NCBI RefSeq assembly: GCF_019636075.1
Contig: NZ_JAHBYG010000029.1
Span: 1-54,884, forward strand
Source: Ferrovibrio sp.
GTDB taxonomy: Bacteria; Pseudomonadota; Alphaproteobacteria; Ferrovibrionales; Ferrovibrionaceae
Reading direction: 5' to 3'
DNA length: 54,884 nt
The notes under the pieces are model-generated. The model ran no database searches and was not told where the DNA came from. It worked only from the letters and a program-made list of their open reading frames with translations. The translations under genes and the position numbers were made by a program. Shown here in pieces: positions 1 through 7,504 of the stretch. Every line of letters starts with the position of its first letter. Positions within the stretch are counted from its first letter, which is position 1.

Positions 1-752
1 AAGGTCGCCACCTGGTTCAGCGCGTTCTGGCTGGTGGTGGCATCCAGCACCAGCAGCACATGATGCGGCGCCTCGGGCGTCTGTTTCTTGAGAACGCGCA
101 CGATCTTGGCCAGTTCCTGCATCAGGTCGGCTTTGTTATGCAGCCGGCCGGCGGTGTCGATCAGCAGCAGATCGGCGCCGGTTTCGCGCGCCTGGGTCAA
201 GGCATCGAAAGCCAGGCCGGCGGCATCGGCGCCGGTTTCGCGCTTCACGATGGCCGCACCCGTGCGTTCGCTCCAGATGCTCAACTGCTCAACGGCGGCG
301 GCGCGGAAGGTGTCGCCGGCAGCCAGCACCACCTTCTTGCCGGCCTCGCGCGCACGCTGGGCGATCTTGCCGATGGTGGTGGTTTTGCCCACGCCGTTCA
401 CGCCCACAACCAGGATCACGCAGGGCCCGGTTTCAGGCCTGGCGGCATCGAGATCGAGCGGTTTCTCCACCGGACGCAGAATAGCGGCCACGCTGTCGGC
501 CAGGGCGGTGCGGATTTCCTCCGAGCTCACTTCCTTGTCGAAACGCTCGCGGGCGATTTCCTTGACGATGCGCGCCGCCGTGCTTACGCCCAGATCGGCC
601 TTGATCAGGGTTTCTTCCAGTTCCTCAAGGGCCGCCGCATCCAGTTTGCGCTTGGTGAACAGCGCACCGATCTGTTCGCCGAGTGCCGATGCGCTGCGCG
701 AGAGGCCCTGTTTCAGGCGGCCGAACCAGCCGGTCTTCTTCTGCTCGCTCAC
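1..752 (-). CDS. ftsY: Signal recognition particle receptor FtsY (3' end outside window)
   Basis: This is the SRP receptor GTPase that docks ribosome-SRP complexes at the inner membrane for co-translational insertion. The reading frame starts at a GTG (752-750) whose bases overlap the mtaB stop codon as GTGA, so the two are translationally coupled. The N-terminal helical bundle is followed by a P-loop GVNGVGKTTT, then DTFRAAA and DTAGR, the classic SRP-GTPase G1-G3 motifs. The long acidic A domain of E. coli FtsY is absent, as in many alphaproteobacteria. The C-terminal G4/G5 part lies beyond position 1. The family assignment is secure; only the missing end is unknown. Confidence 0.95.
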   Translation of the reverse strand, partial: MSEQKKTGWFGRLKQGLSRSASALGEQIGALFTKRKLDAAALEELEETLIKADLGVSTAARIVKEIARERFDKEVSSEEIRTALADSVAAILRPVEKPLDLDAARPETGPCVILVVGVNGVGKTTTIGKIAQRAREAGKKVVLAAGDTFRAAAVEQLSIWSERTGAAIVKRETGADAAGLAFDALTQARETGADLLLIDTAGRLHNKADLMQELAKIVRVLKKQTPEAPHHVLLVLDATTSQNALNQVAT

Positions 753-1984
753 GCCGCCTCCAGCCACAAACCGCCATCGCGCGCCGCCAGCACCTGCGTT
801 GCGATCACACTGCCTTTGTCATGGATGCCGGTCAGTTTCACCGGCGCATAGGTTTCGTCGCGGCCCAGGCCGGGCTGCTCCACCAGGATGCTGGCAGCCT
901 TGCCGCTGCGTTGCGCCAGATGGCGGCGCAGGCCGGCCTCGCCACGGCGGCGCAATTCGGCGGCGCGGGCCCGGCGCAGGTCCATCGGCAGTTGCGGCAT
1001 GCGCGCGGCCGGCGTGCCTTGGCGGGCGGAAAACGGAAAGACATGCAGATAGGCCAGGCCGATCTCGTCCACCAGATCGGCGCCGCGCATGAAGGCTGCG
1101 TCATCCTCGGTGGGGAAGCCGGCAATCATGTCGGCGCCCAAGGCGATATCGGGTCGCGCGGCGCGCAGGCTTTCGGCCACGCGCAGGGCCTGGTCGCGGC
1201 TATGGCGGCGCTTCATGCGTTTCAGGATCAGGTCGTCGCCGGCCTGCAGGCTGAGATGCGCATGGGGCATCACGCGCGGTTCTTCGGCATAGAGGCGCAG
1301 CAGGTCATCGTCGATGCCGGCGGGATCGAGCGAGGAAAACCGCAGCCGTTCGATGCCGGGCACCAGATTGAGCAGGCGGCGTGCGGCCTGGCCCAGGCTG
1401 GGCCGGCCCGGCAGGTCGCCGCCATAGGATACGATATCCACGCCGGTCAGCACGAATTCGCGGAAACCCTGATCGGTCAGCTTGCGGGCGCGTTCCACCA
1501 CGGCACCCAGCGCCTGCGAACGGCTGGGGCCACGGCCATAGGGAATGATGCAGAAGGTGCAGCGATGGTCGCAGCCCTGCTGGATTTCCAGATAGGCGCG
1601 CGGGCGCTGCCTGAAATCCTGGCCGGGTTCTTCCGGCAGGGTTTCCGGCTGGCGCGCCGCCATGATGTCGCCCACCGCGCTGGCCTGGTGCATCCAGCTA
1701 TCGGCGCGCAGCTTTTCGGCATTGCCCAATACGCGATGCACTTCCGGCATGGCGGCATAGCTGTCGGGCGAAATCTGTGCGGCACAGCCGGTGACGACGA
1801 TTTTCGCCTGCGGATTTTCCCGCTTCAGGCGGCGGATCGCCTGGCGCGCCTGCTTCTCGGCTTCGGATGTGACGGCGCAGGTATTCACCACCAGGGTATC
1901 CTGCAAGCCGGCGGCGGCCAGATGGGCGCGGATCGCTTCGCCTTCCTGGATGTTCAAGCGGCAGCCGAAGCTGAGAACAGACAT
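749..1984 (-). CDS. mtaB: tRNA (t6A37) methylthiotransferase MtaB
   Basis: This radical-SAM/[4Fe-4S] enzyme adds a methylthio group to t6A37 of ANN-decoding tRNAs. The 411-residue product starts MSVLSFGCRLN, the usual N-terminus, so upstream in-frame extension is rejected. The three N-terminal cluster cysteines appear in GCRLN, NTCAVTSEA and VTGCAAQ. The radical SAM motif is CDHRCTFC (CX3CX2C). A C-terminal TRAM-like stretch follows. The gene lies 5 bp after dapF and overlaps ftsY by 4 bp, giving a dapF-mtaB-ftsY operon, an arrangement common in alphaproteobacteria. Confidence 0.95.
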   Translation of the reverse strand: MSVLSFGCRLNIQEGEAIRAHLAAAGLQDTLVVNTCAVTSEAEKQARQAIRRLKRENPQAKIVVTGCAAQISPDSYAAMPEVHRVLGNAEKLRADSWMHQASAVGDIMAARQPETLPEEPGQDFRQRPRAYLEIQQGCDHRCTFCIIPYGRGPSRSQALGAVVERARKLTDQGFREFVLTGVDIVSYGGDLPGRPSLGQAARRLLNLVPGIERLRFSSLDPAGIDDDLLRLYAEEPRVMPHAHLSLQAGDDLILKRMKRRHSRDQALRVAESLRAARPDIALGADMIAGFPTEDDAAFMRGADLVDEIGLAYLHVFPFSARQGTPAARMPQLPMDLRRARAAELRRRGEAGLRRHLAQRSGKAASILVEQPGLGRDETYAPVKLTGIHDKGSVIATQVLAARDGGLWLEAA

Positions 1985-1989
1985 ACCGT

Positions 1990-2829
1990 TCAGTCGCGCC
2001 AGAAGGCCGGCGGGATTTCGCCGCGATAGGATTCGGTGGCCGGGCCGGTCATCAGCATGCGGTCGTCGGCGGTCCATTCGATGGTAAGCGGGCCGCCATC
2101 CAGGATAATCTCTGCCTTGCGGGCGCAGAGGCCGCGCCGCGCGGTCGCCACCAGGGTGGCGCAGGCGCCGGTGCCGCAGGCCTGGGTGATGCCGACGCCG
2201 CGCTCCCATACCCGCATGCGGATACGGTCGGGCGCCAGCACCTGGGCGAATTCCACGTTGATGCGCTGCGGGAATAGCGGATCATGTTCGATACGGGGGC
2301 CGATCTCGGCCAGCGGCACGGCCTCGGCATCATCCACGAAAAACACCACATGCGGATTGCCCACATTCACCGCGCCGGGTTCGGAATAACCGGCGAAGCT
2401 GTAATCCAGCGCCAGGGTATCCATGGCGCGGCTGAGCGGAATCTCCTGCCAGCCGAAACGCGGCTGGCCCATATCCACGGTCACCAGCCCCTTGGCGGCG
2501 CCCGTGGCATTCAGCCAGCCGCCCAGCGTGTCGATGCTCACTGCATCGCGGTCCTTTTCGCGCATCAGCAAAGCGCCGATGCAGCGGGCCGCGTTGCCGC
2601 AGCTTTCCACTTCGCCGCCATCGGCATTGTGGATGCGCATGAAGGCATCGGCCTTGGGGGATTTTTCGATGGTGATGAGCTGGTCGAACCCCACGCCGCT
2701 GCGGCGATTGCCCAGCTTGCGCACATTCTCGCGGCTGAGCGGCAGCGGCCGGGCGCGCGCATCCAGCACCACGAAATCGTTGCCGAGTCCGTGCATCTTG
2801 ATGAAGGAAAGGGGCGCTTCGATGCTCAT
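1990..2829 (-). CDS. dapF: Diaminopimelate epimerase DapF
   Basis: DapF converts LL- to meso-diaminopimelate for lysine and peptidoglycan synthesis in the cytoplasm. The 279-residue protein begins MSIEAPLSFIKMHGLGNDF, matching the family N-terminus; an earlier in-frame start would run into the kinase gene and is not needed. Both catalytic cysteines are visible, in ESCGNAARC and QACGTGACATL. The gene is first in an operon with mtaB and ftsY. dapD of the same pathway lies about 10 kb away at 12.6 kb. Confidence 0.96.
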   Translation of the reverse strand: MSIEAPLSFIKMHGLGNDFVVLDARARPLPLSRENVRKLGNRRSGVGFDQLITIEKSPKADAFMRIHNADGGEVESCGNAARCIGALLMREKDRDAVSIDTLGGWLNATGAAKGLVTVDMGQPRFGWQEIPLSRAMDTLALDYSFAGYSEPGAVNVGNPHVVFFVDDAEAVPLAEIGPRIEHDPLFPQRINVEFAQVLAPDRIRMRVWERGVGITQACGTGACATLVATARRGLCARKAEIILDGGPLTIEWTADDRMLMTGPATESYRGEIPPAFWRD

Positions 2830-2866
2830 GTCGAGGTTATAGGGCGCCCGGGCAACAGTGTCCAGT

Positions 2867-4213
2867 TTACGCGGCAATCGCAGGCGGTGGCGATTCCGGC
2901 GGGCAGGGCAGGATCAGGCAGGCCCGCAGGCCGCCGATGGGGGCGGTTTCCAGGCGTAATTTGCCGCCATAAAGCTCGGCGATATCGGCGGCGATGGCCA
3001 GGCCGAGGCCGCTGCCGGCGGCGTTTTCATCCAGCCGGCCGAAGCGCGCCAGGGCGGCGGTCTGGGCCTGGGCGGGCATGCCGGGGCCGTCATCGTCGAT
3101 GGTGATCCGCAGCCTGCCATTCTGTTCGGTCAGGGTGATTGCCACGCGGCTTTTGGTCCATAGCCGGGCATTGTCCAGCAGGTTGCCCAGCATCTCCACC
3201 AGATCCTCGCGGTCGCCGGCAAAGCGCCCGCTGCCCTCGCAGGACCAATCCAGGGGCCGCTCGGAAGGCAGCCGGGCCAGGCTGCGGGCCAATTCGGCGG
3301 CGGCGGCACCGGCATCGCATATCGCGCCGCCGATCTGCGCGGCACCGGCGGCGCGGGCCCTGGCCAGATGGCGTTCCACCTGCCGGCGCAGCGCCTCGAT
3401 ATCGGCATGGGCGGAGGGATGCCCGGCAAGATCGTTGGCCAATACGGCCAGGCGGGATTTTAGGGCATGGGCCAGATCGGCTGCCTGGCGCCGGCCACGC
3501 TCCAGCCGTTCGGCATCGGCGGCCAGCAGGGCATTCAGCGCCTCTACCAGCGGCCGCACCTCCACCGGCCATTGCCCGACAAGCTGCCGCCTGCCGCCGC
3601 CCCGCATATCGGCCAATGCGGCACTGATGCGGCGCAGCGGCCACAGGCCGTAAAAGGTTTGCGCGGCCACCGCCAAGGTGAGGCCCAGGCCCAGCGCGCC
3701 GAGCGCGATCCACAGCAGATGGTCGAATTCGGCGCGGGCGGCGGCGATCTCGGCACGATCCAGCGCCACGGCCAGGCGCAGGGGCTTGTCTTCATGGCCG
3801 GGCAATACCACCGAACGCTCCAGCACCAGCAATTGCTGATCCTGCGGCCCGGGCAGCAGATGGCGATGCTCCAGGCCGTCGGAGAGGTCTTCGTCGGGCA
3901 GTTCGATCACCTGATCCCAGAGCGAGCGCGAGCGCCGCAGCACCCCATCGGGCGTGGCGATCTGCCAATAGCGGCCGCCATAGGGACGGTCGAAGCGCGG
4001 ATCGGCGGGGCGCCGGCTGAGCAGCGGGGCCTCGTCTTCCGACCAGTCCAATGCGGCCATCAGCGCGGTGAGGTCGGCTCCCAGCAGGCGCAGATGCGCA
4101 TTCTCCGCCTGGCGCTCGAACAGCGTGCCCAGGCCATAGCCGGTGAAGCCGAGCGCCACGGCCAGCCAGACCAGTGCGCCCAGTACCAGGCGCAGCGAAA
4201 GCGAATGCTTCAT
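2867..4213 (-). CDS. Sensor histidine kinase (PhoQ/QseC-like)
   Basis: This is a membrane two-component kinase of 448 residues. A transmembrane helix lies at about residues 8-30 and a second at about 160-185, enclosing a periplasmic sensor of about 130 residues. A HAMP-like linker follows. The H-box reads AHALKSRLAVL, a PhoQ-like variant of the usual HELRTPL. Then come the N-box LGNLLDNA, G1 DDDGPGM and G2 GSGLGLAI. The ATG overlaps the regulator stop as ATGA. Its partner is the OmpR-type regulator at 4210-4890; the signal may involve the upstream PepSY protein, but this is inference. Longer readings of this frame into the regulator are shadow sequence. Confidence 0.9.
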   Translation of the reverse strand: MKHSLSLRLVLGALVWLAVALGFTGYGLGTLFERQAENAHLRLLGADLTALMAALDWSEDEAPLLSRRPADPRFDRPYGGRYWQIATPDGVLRRSRSLWDQVIELPDEDLSDGLEHRHLLPGPQDQQLLVLERSVVLPGHEDKPLRLAVALDRAEIAAARAEFDHLLWIALGALGLGLTLAVAAQTFYGLWPLRRISAALADMRGGGRRQLVGQWPVEVRPLVEALNALLAADAERLERGRRQAADLAHALKSRLAVLANDLAGHPSAHADIEALRRQVERHLARARAAGAAQIGGAICDAGAAAAELARSLARLPSERPLDWSCEGSGRFAGDREDLVEMLGNLLDNARLWTKSRVAITLTEQNGRLRITIDDDGPGMPAQAQTAALARFGRLDENAAGSGLGLAIAADIAELYGGKLRLETAPIGGLRACLILPCPPESPPPAIAA

Positions 4214-4890
4214 GCCGGTGAGGATAGGGCAGGCGGCGGACGCAGACGATAGCCCAGGCCGCGCTGGGTTTCGATCACATCCACGCCCAGCTTGCGCCGC
4301 AACCGGCCGATGAACACCTCGATGGTGTTGCTGTCTCGATCCTCGTCCAATGCATAGATATGGTCGGCCAGGTCGGCGCGGCTGACGATCTGGCCCTGAT
4401 GCAGCAGCAGATAGCGCAGCACCTTGTATTCCTGCGCGGTGAGGGTGAGCGGCCGGCCATCCACGCTGGCGGTGCCGCCGCGCGGATCCAGGCGCAGCGG
4501 GCCGCAGACCAGGTCCGGCGTGGCAAAGCCATGGGCGCGGCGGATCAGGGCGCGCAGCCGGGCAAGCAATTCCTCCAGGCGGAAGGGCTTGGCCATGTAA
4601 TCGTCGGCGCCGGCATCGATGCCTTCCACCTTGTCGGTCCAATTGCCGCGTGCGGTGAGGATCAGCACCGGATGCATAAAGCCGGCGCGCCGCCATTGCC
4701 GCAGCACCGAAAGCCCATCCAGCCCGGGCAGGCCGAGATCGAGGATGGCGGCATTGTAGGTTTCGGTGGCGCCGAGGAATTCACCTTGCTCGCCGTCATG
4801 CGCCACATCCACCGCATAGCCTTCCTGGCGCAGCGCGGCGGCGATCTGGGTCGCCAGGCGTTGATCGTCCTCGACCAGCAGCACGCGCAT
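4210..4890 (-). CDS. OmpR/PhoP-family response regulator
   Basis: This is a DNA-binding response regulator of 226 residues. The receiver domain (1-115) has the acidic pair in LVEDDQ, the phospho-acceptor Asp in AAILDLGLPGLDG, the Thr in LILTARG and the Lys in MAKPF. The C-terminal winged helix (about 125-220) contains LTAQEYKVLRYLL and ends in the family motif RGLGYRL. The start is ATG 4890, overlapping the PepSY stop by 1 base; a TTG one codon earlier is less likely. It probably controls its own operon and the divergent b561 operon through the CATTCA repeats at 5263-5280. Confidence 0.94.
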   Translation of the reverse strand: MRVLLVEDDQRLATQIAAALRQEGYAVDVAHDGEQGEFLGATETYNAAILDLGLPGLDGLSVLRQWRRAGFMHPVLILTARGNWTDKVEGIDAGADDYMAKPFRLEELLARLRALIRRAHGFATPDLVCGPLRLDPRGGTASVDGRPLTLTAQEYKVLRYLLLHQGQIVSRADLADHIYALDEDRDSNTIEVFIGRLRRKLGVDVIETQRGLGYRLRPPPALSSPA

Positions 4891-5237
4891 CAATGGGCCT
4901 TTCGTGCTGCGTCCAGGTCGCGGCCACGGGCGCGAAACAGCGTGGCATCCTTGGCATTGTATTCCAGTTTCAGCACCGCGCCGCGTGGGCTGAGCAGGCG
5001 CAATTCATAGATCCAGCGCTCATGCTCGTATTCCAGTTCCACTTCGATGACTTCGCCCTGGAAATCGCGCTCCACCGCTTCGAGAATCCGCGAGAGCGGC
5101 AGGATCTGCCCCGAGCGCAGGGCGGTGCGTGCCCGCTCCATATCGGTCTGGCCGTCGGAATCCGCCAATACCTGCACCGGCCCCAGCAGGGCGGCGGGCA
5201 GCAGCATCAGCAGCAATAAGAGGGTGACGCGTCGCAT
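4890..5237 (-). CDS. Secreted PepSY-domain protein upstream of two-component pair
   Basis: This 115-residue protein has a clear Sec signal peptide (MRR, then a leucine-rich core, cleavage near QVLA/DSDG) followed by one PepSY-type domain (DMERARTALRSGQILPLSRILEA, then WIYELRLLSPRGAVLKLEYNA). PepSY domains are periplasmic and thought to bind or inhibit proteins. Co-transcription with a PhoPQ-like pair is a recurring arrangement. Its stop overlaps the regulator start. The link to signal sensing is inference. Confidence 0.85.
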   Translation of the reverse strand: MRRVTLLLLLMLLPAALLGPVQVLADSDGQTDMERARTALRSGQILPLSRILEAVERDFQGEVIEVELEYEHERWIYELRLLSPRGAVLKLEYNAKDATLFRARGRDLDAARKAH

Positions 5238-5262
5238 GGGCCGATTTCATACGAAGCCGGGG

Positions 5263-5302
5263 CTGAATGCCAGATGAATGGGCCGCTCAGGCGACATTCA
5301 GC
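5263..5302. promoter_or_regulatory. Candidate OmpR-type operator between divergent PepSY operons
   Basis: On the minus strand two 7-mers, CATTCAT (5274-5280) and CATTCAG (5263-5269), lie 11 bp apart, one helical turn, the classic layout for OmpR/PhoP-family dimers. A further CATTCAG on the plus strand (5295-5301) makes an 8-bp inverted repeat with the first site. The position, between the starts at 5237 and 5358, fits control of both operons by the regulator at 4210-4890. This is prediction only. Confidence 0.5.
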
Positions 5303-5357
5303 CGCAGCGTGGCATGAAAATCCGGTCCATTGAACCCGACAACAGAGGATTCGTTCC

Positions 5358-5660
5358 ATGCGTAACCCGATTTCCCCCATACATCTCGCCATTCTCGCCG
5401 CCGGCCTGCTGGCTCCGCTGGCAGCCGCCGGCAATTCCCAGGCCGGCGAGCGGGATTGCCGCATATCGGGGGCCGCAATACAGCCGCTCGCGCTCAGCAG
5501 CCTAGCCGCGAAACTCGAACAGCAGGGCTATCGCGATATCGGCAAGCTGGAGGTCGAACGCGGCTGTTTCGAAGCGCGGGCCTTCAACCAGGCTGGCGAT
5601 GCCTACAAGCTGAAAGGCGATGCCCAGACCGGGGCTATCCAATCGGTCCGCAAATGGTAA
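5358..5660 (+). CDS. Small secreted PepSY-like protein
   Basis: This is a 100-residue protein with a signal peptide (MRNPISP, hydrophobic core, cleavage after about residue 25-30) and a single PepSY_2-like domain: LAAKLEQQGYRDIGKLEVERGCFEARAFNQ, then AYKLKGD and IQSVRKW. A Cys pair (residues about 33 and 69) could form a disulphide. The next gene starts inside its last codons, so it is co-translated with cytochrome b561. PepSY-like proteins beside b561 cytochromes are common; a role in membrane redox is inference. Confidence 0.8.
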   Translation: MRNPISPIHLAILAAGLLAPLAAAGNSQAGERDCRISGAAIQPLALSSLAAKLEQQGYRDIGKLEVERGCFEARAFNQAGDAYKLKGDAQTGAIQSVRKW

Positions 5661-6256
5661 GTGCCGTGCAGAAAGAAGTCGTGACGGCCAGAAATACAAA
5701 ACCCGGTGATGCAAAACCCGGTGATGCAAAATCCGGCGAGGTAAAGGTTTGGGATATTTTCGTCCGCCTGTTCCATTGGTGCCTGGTTGCCGCTTTCGCC
5801 GGGGCCTGGCTGACCGGCGAGGCGGATCGCTGGGCTAGAATCCATGAATGGCTGGGCTACGCCATCGCCGCTTTGGTGGGCCTGCGTCTGATTTGGGGCT
5901 TTATCGGCAGCCGCCATGCCCGCTTCGGAGATTTCGTACCCGGCCCCGGCGGGGTGCGCAGCTATTTGCAGGATATGCTGCGCGGCCGTGCGCGTCGCTA
6001 TCTGGGCCATAATCCTGCCGGCGGGGCGATGATCGTGCTGCTGCTGGCCGGATTGCTGCTTACGGCAGGAACGGGCTGGATAACCCTGCAGGGCGGCCGG
6101 CTCGGGCATTTCTTCGAGGAGGTGCATGAAGGGCTGGCCAACGGCATGATCGTGCTGGCGGCGCTGCATGTAGCCGGCGTGCTGGCTTCCAGCCTGCTGC
6201 ATCGGGAAAATCTGGTGTGGGCGATGATTTCCGGGCGCAAGCGCGCTGCGGAGTAA
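5654..6256 (+). CDS. Cytochrome b561 family protein (Ni/Fe-hydrogenase b-type)
   Basis: This is a four-helix di-heme b-type cytochrome of 200 residues that passes electrons across the inner membrane. Candidate heme ligands are the histidines in RLFHW, RIHEWLGY, EEVHEGLA and LHVAG. The start ATG overlaps the upstream stop. Residues about 15-29 hold a threefold KPGDA/KSGEV repeat encoded by a 15-bp tandem DNA repeat, absent from typical family members. Its electron partner is not visible here. Confidence 0.88.
   Translation: MVSAVQKEVVTARNTKPGDAKPGDAKSGEVKVWDIFVRLFHWCLVAAFAGAWLTGEADRWARIHEWLGYAIAALVGLRLIWGFIGSRHARFGDFVPGPGGVRSYLQDMLRGRARRYLGHNPAGGAMIVLLLAGLLLTAGTGWITLQGGRLGHFFEEVHEGLANGMIVLAALHVAGVLASSLLHRENLVWAMISGRKRAAE
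5698..5742 (+). repeat. Three 15-bp tandem units inside cytochrome b561 N-terminus
   Basis: Two exact copies of AAAACCCGGTGATGC (5698-5712, 5713-5727) are followed by a diverged third copy (5728-5742). The unit is in frame and expands a charged cytoplasmic N-terminal tail. It belongs to the window-wide pattern of short tandem duplications near gene ends. Confidence 0.85.
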
Positions 6257-6289
6257 ATCGGCCAAGGGTTTCCCCGGCGGCGGAGAGGG

Positions 6290-6814
6290 TCAGGCCTGGG
6301 TGGCCTTGTGCTTGGCCTTATCCACGGCGGCCTTCAGCGAGGCACGCAACTGGGCTTCCAGGGCACCGCCCGAGCCGGCGATCTTGTGGGCGATCACCAC
6401 ATACATGGTGTCCACATGGATCGAGACGATTTCCTGCTGCAATTCGTCCAGGTCGTCGTCGGTTTCCTTCAGGAAATCATGCAGCGACTTGGCGAATTCG
6501 GTGAGCAGCGGAAATCCGAACAGGCCGCCCATGCCCTTGATCTGGAAGGCCTCCTCGCGGATTTCCTCGACCAGGTTCTTGCGTGCCGCCGGATCGGCCG
6601 GCATGTGGCTCACCTGCTCGCGCAGCGCTTTGATGCGGGCGGCACTTTCATCCAGGAAGGCGGCGGCGGATTCCTGCACCAGATTGTTCAGCTTGTCGCG
6701 CAGGCCATCGTCGAGCTTCAACTCGAGGCCCTTTTTGAAATTCACAGCCTTCCGCTTCAGGTCGCCGCGGTTGGGGATGAATTTCGGCTTGGGCGAGCGG
6801 ATATCTGATGACAC
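6290..6814 (-). CDS. Hpt-like protein lacking the phosphorylated histidine
   Basis: This 174-residue cytoplasmic protein has a helical region resembling a histidine phosphotransfer domain: EEAFQIKGMGGLFGFPLLTE. The pattern A-H-x-(I/L)-K-G-x-G-G-x-F-G-(Y/F)-P-L is what I recall for alphaproteobacterial Hpt proteins; here Phe90 occupies the histidine position while the surrounding residues are kept. The start is GTG 6814, preceded by GGAAA at good spacing, 3 bp after the receiver gene. The neighbouring receiver has lost its Asp too, so this pair probably does not carry phosphate. A structural or binding role is inference. Confidence 0.65.
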   Translation of the reverse strand: MSSDIRSPKPKFIPNRGDLKRKAVNFKKGLELKLDDGLRDKLNNLVQESAAAFLDESAARIKALREQVSHMPADPAARKNLVEEIREEAFQIKGMGGLFGFPLLTEFAKSLHDFLKETDDDLDELQQEIVSIHVDTMYVVIAHKIAGSGGALEAQLRASLKAAVDKAKHKATQA

Positions 6815-6817
6815 GGC

Positions 6818-7312
6818 TCAGTTTCCGCTATCGCGACGGTCCGGACCATCGAAGGGCAATTGCTGGCGTCGGCGATCAGGCCCGAAATACCCCTTCACGC
6901 TGACAAAATCGCGCGGCCGGGCAATCACCATCACCAGGCGGCGGTAAAGGCCGTCGGCGGTAAAGGGCTTGGCAAGGAATTCGGTCACACCCTTGTCGCG
7001 CGATTCCACCACATATTCCATCTCGGAATTCGCGGTGAGCATGATCACCGGTAGCATACGGTCGGATGAGGTGGCATCGTTGCGGATGAAATCGAGCAAT
7101 TCCAGGCCGCTGCGCGGCTTCAGGTTCCACTCGGTGATGCACACATCCACATTGCCCGAGCGCAGCATGGTAAGCGCGCCGTCATAGTCGCGCGCCATGG
7201 CCACCTGGGTGGCGCCAAGCATCGCCAGGATATCCTTAACCAGTTTGCCCATCAGCCGATTGTTATCGACGATGAGAAAACGGACATGGCTGAAATCAAT
7301 CTTTTCCGACAT
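6818..7312 (-). CDS. CheY-like receiver with Asp-to-Glu substitution
   Basis: This is a single-domain receiver of 164 residues. The N-terminal strand reads RFLIVDNNRLM. The phospho-acceptor site, normally (I/V)TDW, is CITEW, with Glu61 at the Asp position; Thr (MLTAN) and Lys (LAKPF) are kept. Glu can mimic phospho-Asp, so a constitutively active or purely structural fold is plausible. The C-terminal tail YFGPDRRR resembles that of the receiver at 13596. The start is the second of two ATGs created by a 19-bp tandem duplication. It is in an operon with the Hpt-like gene. Confidence 0.85.
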   Translation of the reverse strand: MSEKIDFSHVRFLIVDNNRLMGKLVKDILAMLGATQVAMARDYDGALTMLRSGNVDVCITEWNLKPRSGLELLDFIRNDATSSDRMLPVIMLTANSEMEYVVESRDKGVTEFLAKPFTADGLYRRLVMVIARPRDFVSVKGYFGPDRRRQQLPFDGPDRRDSGN

Positions 7313-7339
7313 GCGTCCGTTTTTCCGACATGCGTCCGT
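7302..7339 (-). repeat. 19-bp tandem duplication across the receiver start codon
   Basis: Two perfect adjacent copies of a 19-mer (7302-7320, 7321-7339) each contain the start triplet. The upstream ATG (7331) is out of frame with the real one and opens an 11-codon reading frame (MSEKRTHVGKD, stop at 7298-7296) that overlaps the true start at 7312. Ribosomes starting upstream would terminate just inside the gene, so expression may be damped or coupled. Confidence 0.9.
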
Positions 7340-7403
7340 AAGGCCTGCTGGAGGAAATGGGGGGCTGTCCCGGCGCCCGCCCTGGGTTATTCACCTGGGC
7401 TTC

Positions 7404-7432
7404 TCTATATACTCAAACCTTCATTAAGCCAA
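7404..7432 (-). promoter_or_regulatory. Putative sigma-70 promoter for the receiver/Hpt operon
   Basis: Read on the minus strand, a -35 TTGGCT (7432-7427) is followed by a 17-bp spacer and a -10 TATAGA (7409-7404), about 90 bp upstream of the receiver start. The rest of 7340-7504, between the divergent receiver and exporter genes, shows no other feature. Confidence 0.45.
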
Positions 7433-7504
7433 CAGCTTGCGCGTTTCCACCAGCGCTTGTTACGCTGCGGCCACTCCCCCCTAAAAAGCAGGCGATCAAC
7501 TGCC

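Noticed and set aside
749..2209. Longer N-terminus for MtaB
   Set aside because: The extra residues overlap dapF; family N-terminus MSVLSFGCRLN begins at 1984.
2867..4696. 609-codon version of the kinase
   Set aside because: The first part is the response-regulator gene in another frame; the kinase begins at ATG 4213.
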